DNA of 64,000 nucleotides from Blastochloris viridis (GTDB taxonomy: Bacteria; Pseudomonadota; Alphaproteobacteria; UBA2136; UBA6156). The stretch is from positions 558,001-622,000 of the forward strand of contig VAFM01000001.1 of the NCBI GenBank assembly GCA_005768725.1. Direction: 5' to 3'. Below, piece after piece: positions 58,359 through 64,000 of the stretch (position 1 is the first letter of the stretch; every line of letters starts with the position of its first letter). The notes beneath the pieces are model-generated. The model had not been told where the DNA came from and ran no database searches. It was given only the letters and a program-made list of their open reading frames with translations. The position numbers and the translations under genes were made by a program.

Positions 58359-59636
58359 TTACCAAGGCTTGGTGAAAACAGAGGCTGCACCCAGCTCCAG
58401 TTCCACTTCCAGCAGGCGGTTGTACTTGGCCATACGCTCGGAGCGGCAGGCGGAACCGGTCTTGATCTGTCCACCGCCCATGGCGACGGCGAAGTCGGCC
58501 ATGAAGGCGTCTTCGGTTTCGCCGCTGCGGTGGGAGATGACGAATCGCCAGCCTGCAGCACGGCAGGATTCGATGGCGGCGACGGTCTCGGTGACAGTAC
58601 CGATCTGGTTCAGCTTCATCAGCACAGCGTTGGCCGACTTGAGGCCGATACCCTTGTTGACGAAGGCCGGGTTGGTGACGAACAGGTCGTCGCCGACGAT
58701 CTGAACGGTGTCACCAATGGTTTTGGTAAGAGTGGCAAAGCCTTCCCAGTCGTTTTCGTCCAGACCGTCTTCGATCGAGATGATCGGGTACTTTTTGCAC
58801 CAGTCGGCGTAGAGAGCGATCATCTCTTCGCGAGTCTTCAGGCCTGCGCCGGATTTTTCCAGGTTGTACTTGCCGCTGTCCTTTTCAAAGAAGCTGCTGG
58901 CGGCAACGTCCATGGCCAGTGCGATCTGCTCGCCCGGCTTGTAGCCGGCGGCAGTGATGGCTTCGAGAATCACTTCGCAGGCTTCTTCGTTGCTCTTCAG
59001 GTTCGGTGCAAAGCCGCCTTCATCGCCCACGGCGGTGGAGTAGCCCTTTTTGTGGAGAATTTTAGAGAGGGCGTGGAAGGTTTCGGCACCGGCGCGCAGG
59101 GCTTCGGCAAAGGTGCTGAAACCGACCGGCATGATCATGAATTCCTGGAAGTCGACGCTGTTGTCGGCGTGCTTACCGCCGTTGATGATGTTCATCATCG
59201 GCACGGGCAGACGGCGGGCAGCCGCACCACCGAGGTAAGCGTACAGCGGCAGACCGGACACGGCGGCACCGGCACGGGCCACGGCGAGCGAAACACCCAG
59301 AATGGCGTTGGCGCCAAGCTTGGCCTTGTTGGGGTTACCGTCCAGCTTGATCAGTTGAGCATCGATAGCGCCCTGATTGAGGGGGCTTTGGCCAACCAGT
59401 GCCGGAGCAATAATATCGTTAACATTCGCGCAGGCCTTGAGAACGCCTTTGCCCAGGTAACGGGACTTATCGCCATCGCGGAGTTCGACCGCTTCGTGCT
59501 CGCCGGTGGAGGCGCCGGACGGCACGGCAGCGGAGACGCTAACACCGTTGGATAGGGTGCAGACCACGCGGACGGTCGGGTTGCCGCGGGAGTCGAGAAT
59601 TTCGTGGGCAAATAATTTGCTAATCGTGATCATCAT
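58359..59636 (-). CDS. eno: Enolase
   Basis: 425 residues. IFAHEILDSRGNPTV at the N-terminus, GASTGEHEAVELRDGD, SIEDGLDENDWEGF, and LMKLNQIGTVTET are the usual signatures. Catalytic Glu and Lys positions look intact. It makes phosphoenolpyruvate and may also scaffold RNA decay. Paired with gpmA. Confidence 0.97.
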   Translation of the reverse strand: MMITISKLFAHEILDSRGNPTVRVVCTLSNGVSVSAAVPSGASTGEHEAVELRDGDKSRYLGKGVLKACANVNDIIAPALVGQSPLNQGAIDAQLIKLDGNPNKAKLGANAILGVSLAVARAGAAVSGLPLYAYLGGAAARRLPVPMMNIINGGKHADNSVDFQEFMIMPVGFSTFAEALRAGAETFHALSKILHKKGYSTAVGDEGGFAPNLKSNEEACEVILEAITAAGYKPGEQIALAMDVAASSFFEKDSGKYNLEKSGAGLKTREEMIALYADWCKKYPIISIEDGLDENDWEGFATLTKTIGDTVQIVGDDLFVTNPAFVNKGIGLKSANAVLMKLNQIGTVTETVAAIESCRAAGWRFVISHRSGETEDAFMADFAVAMGGGQIKTGSACRSERMAKYNRLLEVELELGAASVFTKPW

Positions 59637-59852
59637 AGGTTTCTTTCTCTCTATAGAACGGTTGGTTTCTACGCTTCTGCCAAGGTTACGTCAAACCCCC
59701 AAGACCACCTTTTGAGCGGACTTTTGCCCAAGCTTTGCTTACAGAAGAAACATGCATCGTTGCTTGCGCGTTGAAGGATTGCGAAGGATACGAAATGGCG
59801 TTACGTTTCGTCCGAAAACATCGAAATAATATCTTCAATAAGGATTTTCTCC

Positions 59853-60905
59853 ATGAGCCACACCATCCCTGCCCGCGGGTATGCCGCAACCAGTGCCACC
59901 ACCCCCCTCGCCCCCTTCACATTTGAACGCCGTGCGGTAGGTGAGAAAGATGTGCAGATTGATATCGTGTATTCCGGCATCTGTCACAGCGACATGCACC
60001 AGGCCCGCAACGAATGGGGTGGCGCCGTGTACCCGATGGTGCCGGGGCATGAAATCATCGGGCGTGTGGTTGCTGTCGGCGATAAGGTTACCAAGTTCAA
60101 GGTGGGCGACCGCGCCGGTGTGGGCTGTATGGTGGATAGCTGCCGCACGTGCGCCAGTTGCCGCGAACAGCTTCAGCAATACTGCGAACCGGGCGCGACC
60201 TTCACCTACAACTGCGAAGACCCGAAATACGGTGGCCAGACGCAGGGCGGCTACTCGGATACCATCGTGGTGGATGAAGACTTTACGCTGAAGATTCCGG
60301 AAAATCTGGATATGAAAGGTGCCGCACCGCTGTTGTGCGCCGGTATTACCACCTATTCTCCGCTGCGTTACTGGAATGTCGGCGCCGGTCAGAAAGTGGG
60401 TATTATCGGTCTTGGTGGCCTTGGCCACATGGGCGTGAAGTTTGCCCATGCCATGGGTGCGCATGTGGTGATGATCACGACATCTCCGGAAAAAGGCGCT
60501 GACGCCAAGCAGCTTGGGGCGGATGAGGTGCTGATCTCCAAAGACGAAGCTGCCATGGCTGAGCATGCCAACAGCTTTGATTTCATCCTGAACACCATCC
60601 CGGTCGGCCATGACATGAATCCGTATGTGGCGCTACTGAAGCGCGATGCGACGATGTGCATTGTGGGTGCTATTGAACCGCTGAAACCGGTGCACGGTGG
60701 TGGGTTAATTATGAAGCGCAAGAGCATTGCGGGGTCGCTGATTGGCGGCATTGCGGAAACGCAGGAGATGCTGGATTTCTGCGGCGAGCATACTATTGTT
60801 TCCGACGTGGAAGTGATTGCGATGAAGGATGTGAACACCGCCTACGAGCGCATGCTGAAGAGCGATGTGAAATACCGCTTTGTGATTGATATGGCGACGC
60901 TGTAG
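59853..60905 (+). CDS. Zinc-dependent alcohol dehydrogenase
   Basis: 350 residues. The catalytic zinc site (SGICHSDMHQ, VPGHEIIGRV), the structural zinc Cys set (CRTCASCREQLQQYC) and a Rossmann fold (IIGLGGLGHMGVKFAHAMG) place it in the medium-chain dehydrogenase family. Relatives of this subgroup (YahK and cinnamyl-alcohol type) reduce aldehydes with NADPH; the substrate is not known. It is convergent with the DUF4189 gene and shares a terminator with it. Confidence 0.92.
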   Translation: MSHTIPARGYAATSATTPLAPFTFERRAVGEKDVQIDIVYSGICHSDMHQARNEWGGAVYPMVPGHEIIGRVVAVGDKVTKFKVGDRAGVGCMVDSCRTCASCREQLQQYCEPGATFTYNCEDPKYGGQTQGGYSDTIVVDEDFTLKIPENLDMKGAAPLLCAGITTYSPLRYWNVGAGQKVGIIGLGGLGHMGVKFAHAMGAHVVMITTSPEKGADAKQLGADEVLISKDEAAMAEHANSFDFILNTIPVGHDMNPYVALLKRDATMCIVGAIEPLKPVHGGGLIMKRKSIAGSLIGGIAETQEMLDFCGEHTIVSDVEVIAMKDVNTAYERMLKSDVKYRFVIDMATL

Positions 60906-60918
60906 GCGCCAGATACAG

Positions 60919-60946
60919 AAAAGCCCCCGGCATGGGGGCTTTTTTA
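60919..60946. terminator. Bidirectional terminator after the alcohol dehydrogenase gene
   Basis: AAAAGCCCCC / GGGGGCTTTT, a 10-bp stem followed by a T run. Confidence 0.85.
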
Positions 60947-60969
60947 TTCAAGGTACAAGAGGCACAGGT

Positions 60970-61359
60970 TTAGTTATTGCGCGGTGCGCAGCGACGCACT
61001 GTGACGCATTTGCTGGAGACTTCGCAGATGGATTCCGCTCGTCTACGTGACCCACTCCATTTCCAGCCGGCGCCGTTGTTGGTGATGAAGACGCACTCGC
61101 CTATGTCGAGGGTCTTCACAATCTCGCACGAGCTGTTGCCGTTGTTTTCGCAGCGACGGAGCGCGTTATATTCGGCACCTTCGGGCGAACCGCCCCAAGC
61201 CGTATATATCTGGCTGCTGGAACCGTATGTGGCACCGGCTAGCGCAGCATAATCTTCCCTGCCGCCACTGCGTTTATTGCCGCCTCCGTAAGTGCCTTCA
61301 GCCAAAGCCGGGGCGATGCCGAAAAGAATGATGGCTACTGCCAGAAGAATCTTTTTCAT
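60970..61359 (-). CDS. Exported DUF4189 protein
   Basis: 129 residues from the ATG eight bases after GAGGAA. Signal peptide (MKKILLAVAIILFGIAPALA), then DYAALAGATYGSSSQIYTAWG, ALRRCENNGNSSCEIVKT and ECVFITNNGAGW, the pattern of DUF4189, a periplasmic domain with conserved Cys. The function is unknown. Confidence 0.8.
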   Translation of the reverse strand: MKKILLAVAIILFGIAPALAEGTYGGGNKRSGGREDYAALAGATYGSSSQIYTAWGGSPEGAEYNALRRCENNGNSSCEIVKTLDIGECVFITNNGAGWKWSGSRRRAESICEVSSKCVTVRRCAPRNN

Positions 61360-61526
61360 GAGTGTTTCCTCGAAAAGGCCCTTCACGCAAAGGGCGTGGA
61401 CGACAGATTCTGAGACTTAAAACGATGCGTGATGGCGGCGTTATACAATACTTGAGAATAAAATCAACACGCTAAAGATTCACGCATGGTGTGGAGCTGC
61501 CTCATTCTGTAAGGGAAGAAGAAAAA

Positions 61527-61602
61527 TGGTGGCCAGGGTCGGAATCGAACCAACGACACGATGCTCTTCAGGCATCTGCTCTACCAACTGAGCTACCTGG
61601 CC
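61527..61602 (-). tRNA. tRNA-Phe (anticodon GAA)
   Basis: 76 bases on the minus strand from 61602 to 61527. Acceptor arm GGCCAGG/CCTGGCC, D-arm with AGCTCAGTTGGTAGAGC, anticodon stem GATGC/GCATC around loop CTGAAGA (anticodon GAA), and TpsiC loop GGTTCGATTCC. The 3' CCA is encoded. It stands alone between tolA and the DUF4189 gene. No mobile element is attached. Confidence 0.97.
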
Positions 61603-61723
61603 ACTTGGCTGAACGGACTATGCCGTGTCAGCGCGCGCAACATAACAAACCCAGCCGATTTGGCAACCTGTTTTTTAGGGGATGTGAGGTTTTGGCGGGC
61701 AGTTATGCCCGCCATTCCTTATT

Positions 61724-62551
61724 TTACTGGCTGAAAGCCATTTCAAAGTCGGCGTAGGCACCCATTTTGTCGCTCGGAATCGGCAGCGGGATGGACTTGC
61801 GGATAGCGCGGATCAGGGTTGCATCGAATGAAGCATCGCCACTGGATTGCACCACGCGCAGGCCGATCAGGTCGCCCGACGGGCCAAGCTTGATCTGTAC
61901 CACGATGGTCAGGCCGTTGAGGTCTTTGCCCGGCGGAATCACCCAGTTCTTATTCACGGCCATACCGATGGCATCATTCACGCCCTGATCGGAGAGATTC
62001 AGTTGAAGCTGGGGCCCCTCACCGGCCTGTTTGGTCGGATCCGGCGTCACGTCCTTCGGTTTGGGCGACGGCTTGTCGGCCTTTTCGAGGAAATCATCGA
62101 GGTTCTCAAGGAAGTCCTCGGGGTTCTTAACCACCTTGGCGTCCTTCTCGTTCTTCACGACCTTCTTTTCCTTAGGAGACTTATCGAGTACCGGCGGACG
62201 CTCCTTGGCTTCGATAGGCGTTTCCTTCTTGTCCGGCGTAGTTTCCTTGGTATCGGTCACGAATTTCGTTTTGGCATCCGACGGCGGAATATTCTTCATT
62301 TCCTTCGGCGGATCCTTCGGTGCGGCGCTATCCTGCGTGCGGACTTTCTGCGGCTCTACCTTGGACGACGCTGCTTTGGGCTGCGGCACGCCGACCAGTT
62401 TTACCTGAACAGTTGGCGTGGACACGCGGACACGGTGCGTAAGAGACAGAGACATACCAACCAGAACCGCGACGTGCAGCATCAGCGACCAGACGATGAC
62501 CTTCTTGAGGTTCGGCTGTTCGGTAACGCGGTGGTGCAGGGTTGCGGCCAT
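61724..62551 (-). CDS. tolA: Tol system protein TolA
   Basis: 275 residues. One N-terminal membrane helix (about 19-40), a long Lys/Pro/Glu/Asp-rich linker (about 60-190), and a C-terminal TonB/TolA domain (about 190-275; IVVQIKLGPSGDLIGLRVVQSSGDASFDATLIRAI). It bridges TolQR to the outer membrane at the division site. The linker is charged and Pro-rich, not the Ala-rich helix of E. coli. It follows tolR by 19 bases. Confidence 0.9.
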   Translation of the reverse strand: MAATLHHRVTEQPNLKKVIVWSLMLHVAVLVGMSLSLTHRVRVSTPTVQVKLVGVPQPKAASSKVEPQKVRTQDSAAPKDPPKEMKNIPPSDAKTKFVTDTKETTPDKKETPIEAKERPPVLDKSPKEKKVVKNEKDAKVVKNPEDFLENLDDFLEKADKPSPKPKDVTPDPTKQAGEGPQLQLNLSDQGVNDAIGMAVNKNWVIPPGKDLNGLTIVVQIKLGPSGDLIGLRVVQSSGDASFDATLIRAIRKSIPLPIPSDKMGAYADFEMAFSQ

Positions 62552-62570
62552 AGTCGGGAAGGATCCGTCT

Positions 62571-62996
62571 TTACTCGGTCGGTTCGGTTACGAGGCCAAC
62601 GTCTACCATGCCGGCCATTTGCAGGGCGGCCATGATTTCCATGACGGTACCGTAGTTGATGTCCTTGTCGGCACGCAGCAGAATGGCGGCGCTGTCGCGG
62701 CCTTCCTGAATGGCTTGCAGGCGGGCGACCAGATCGGCACGGGCGACTTCGGCGCTACCGATCTGTACCGTACCATCTTTCTTCAGCAGAATTTCGACCG
62801 GCTTTTCCTGTTCGATCGACTTCGCATCGGCTTTGGGCAGGGCGACCTGCACGCCTTGCGTCATCATCGGGGCGGCGACCATGAAGATGATCATCAGCAC
62901 CAGCATCACGTCCACCATCGGGGTGATGTTCATTTCGGCTACCGGTTTATAGACGCGGTGTCCCTTATGACCCGAAGGTCCCATGTTCATACCCAT
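62571..62996 (-). CDS. tolR: Tol system protein TolR (ExbD family)
   Basis: 141 residues. A basic N-terminus, then PVAEMNITPMVDVMLVLMIIFMVAAP with the functional Asp in the membrane helix (near 29), and a periplasmic domain with ILLKKDGTVQIG and DKDINYGTVMEIMA. It is the stator partner of TolQ in the proton-driven motor. It follows tolQ by 24 bases. Confidence 0.93.
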   Translation of the reverse strand: MGMNMGPSGHKGHRVYKPVAEMNITPMVDVMLVLMIIFMVAAPMMTQGVQVALPKADAKSIEQEKPVEILLKKDGTVQIGSAEVARADLVARLQAIQEGRDSAAILLRADKDINYGTVMEIMAALQMAGMVDVGLVTEPTE

Positions 62997-63020
62997 GTCG
63001 GTACTCCCCTGATTTAGAGA

Positions 63021-63731
63021 TTAACGGCGGGCCGTTGTCTTGCGGGTGCTCTGGCGCTCCAGCACGGTGAGGAACTCGTCGATGAAGGTTTCGACACGGG
63101 CGGCATAGCGGCCCATGCTGCCCGTGAGGCGGTTATAGGCCACAACCGCCGGAATAGCGGCGAACAGACCGATGGCGGTCGCGAACAGCGCTTCGGCAAT
63201 ACCCGGAGCCACAACCGCGAGGCTGGTGTTTTTGGAGGCGCCGATGTGTTGGAAGGAAGTCATGATCCCCCACACGGTACCGAGCAGACCGACGAACGGG
63301 CCAACCGAACCGGTGGTAGCGAGGAACGGCAGCCAAGCTTCGAGAGCTTCCAGCTCGCGGCGGGCGGTGGCATCCATCATGCGGCGTACGCGCTGCAGAG
63401 CGGTGCCGTCGCGGCGCTCTTCATCGTTGGCGGCGTTCCATTCTTCCAGGCCCACCACAAATACTGAAGCCAGCGGGTGGTCGCCTTGCTGCGGGTTCAC
63501 CTGACGCACAAAGCTTTCCAGCGTGTGGGAGCCAGACCAGAAGATGTCTTCAAAGTCATCGGCCTTGCGGTGCAGAGCCTTGAACTGCTTGCCCTTGGAG
63601 AACCAGACTGCCCACACCGTTACGGATGCGGCGAACAGGCCCAGCATGATGAGCTTTACGAAAATACCAGCCTGAAGGAACAGGCCCCAGAAGGTCATAT
63701 CGACGCTGGCGGCTACGGCGGTGGGTTCCAT
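63021..63731 (-). CDS. tolQ: Tol system protein TolQ (MotA/ExbB family)
   Basis: 236 residues with three membrane helices (about 10-38, 140-162 and 175-195). LEAWLPFLATTGSVGPFVGLLGTVWGIM near 128-155 and GIAEALFATAIGLFAAIPAVVAYN are the family signatures. It forms the inner-membrane channel of the Tol motor. No ybgC gene is seen upstream before the edge. Confidence 0.95.
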   Translation of the reverse strand: MEPTAVAASVDMTFWGLFLQAGIFVKLIMLGLFAASVTVWAVWFSKGKQFKALHRKADDFEDIFWSGSHTLESFVRQVNPQQGDHPLASVFVVGLEEWNAANDEERRDGTALQRVRRMMDATARRELEALEAWLPFLATTGSVGPFVGLLGTVWGIMTSFQHIGASKNTSLAVVAPGIAEALFATAIGLFAAIPAVVAYNRLTGSMGRYAARVETFIDEFLTVLERQSTRKTTARR

Positions 63732-63911
63732 GAATGTACGTTTCCCCTTAAATGGTTCGCTTCTTATATCAGTTAACCGACCCTAGCAGGCCCCTGCCCG
63801 CCTGCGCAAGCCGCTGCACCGGCTTTGGCTTACAAGTGTGGTCAATTCGCGTGCGGGAGTGTGGCTACATCTCATCTTAGTAAGGAAACCGTATGGTAAC
63901 TGCCTAAAAAC

Positions 63912-63941
63912 TTGACACACGACACACTCTATGGGTAATAT
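63912..63941 (+). promoter_or_regulatory. Promoter facing right at the window edge
   Basis: TTGACA (63912-63917), 18-base spacer, TAATAT (63936-63941). It points to a gene or RNA that runs past the right edge. Confidence 0.5.
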
Positions 63942-63959
63942 GCAGATGCTCGTCTCGGC

Positions 63960-64000
63960 ATGGTCGCCTTGGCGGGTATTTTTGTTTTAGGCATCGGCGC
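63960..64000 (+). CDS. Possible start of a gene running off the right edge
   Basis: The ATG at 63960 opens 13 codons (MVALAGIFVLGIG) that look like a hydrophobic signal or membrane segment, downstream of a good promoter. No clear ribosome-binding site is seen, and the window ends too soon to tell. It could also be a small RNA. Confidence 0.2.
   Translation, partial: MVALAGIFVLGIG

Noticed and set aside
57867..59555. 562-codon open frame opposite gpmA and eno
   Set aside because: Antisense to two conserved glycolytic genes with intact motifs. Low-complexity Gly/Val/His product.
61527..61602. tRNA-Phe as an integration site
   Set aside because: Neighbours are ordinary host genes, and no integrase or repeated tRNA end is present.

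Overview
The window reads as chromosome of an alphaproteobacterium, probably a deep-branching one. The evidence is gene order: popZ-valS-argS, a SPOR-domain gene next to nagZ and tatABC, serS-pcm-LysM/M23 (nlpD-like), kdsA-ftsB, rsh-acpS-lepB-rnc-era-recO, and yajC-secD-secF. All of these neighbourhoods are known from Alphaproteobacteria. The genus cannot be fixed from the sequence. Most genes lie on the minus strand, gaps are short, and nearly every transcription unit ends in a clear hairpin terminator.

Layout. 1-1900: end of an unknown gene, a small membrane protein, ftsB, kdsA. 2100-4440: three tandem secreted proteins built from two shared four-cysteine modules. 4477-18594: msrA, LysM/M23 lipoprotein, VTT membrane protein, pcm, serS, tatCBA, YdcF-type protein, nagZ, SPOR protein, argS, valS, popZ. 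18748-31870: a compact podovirus-type packaging and virion cassette (terminase, portal, scaffold, N4-gp56-type capsid, tail adaptor, tail hub, collar-domain fibre, GTA-type holin) that contains no integrase, repressor, replication or endolysin gene. 31877-42936: recO, an unknown gene, era, rnc, lepB, acpS, two DUF2062 genes, rsh/spoT, and divergent uvrA. 42985-48949: coiled-coil periplasmic protein, TauE-type exporter, sodB, secF, terC, secD, yajC. 49183-56112: accessory genes, including a Tat-signal protein, icd, a Cys/His-rich membrane protein, two small Cys proteins, a nicotianamine-synthase-like enzyme, a DapE-type peptidase and a GNAT acyltransferase. 56242-63731: tolB, gpmA, eno, a zinc alcohol dehydrogenase, a DUF4189 protein, tRNA-Phe(GAA), tolA, tolR, tolQ.

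The strongest candidate for something undescribed is the 13-kb virion cassette. It is set co-directionally between recO and popZ with no visible terminator at either junction. It starts from a near-consensus promoter (TTGACA-17-TAGAAG) flanked by a perfect 10-bp inverted repeat, and keeps intact ATPase and nuclease motifs in the large terminase. This is what a gene transfer agent or other domesticated particle with a short, podovirus-type tail would look like, although a decayed prophage or a satellite remains possible. Other points of interest are the modular secreted Cys-protein family with a possible attenuator ahead of it, the stand-alone nicotianamine-synthase-like gene, and several small genes too short for ordinary gene calling.

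How the genes work together: large parts of the window serve the cell envelope and its division (ftsB, LysM/M23, SPOR, nagZ, popZ, Tol system), protein export (Tat, Sec, LepB), translation (three tRNA synthetases, tRNA-Phe, rnc, era), and DNA repair (recO, uvrA).
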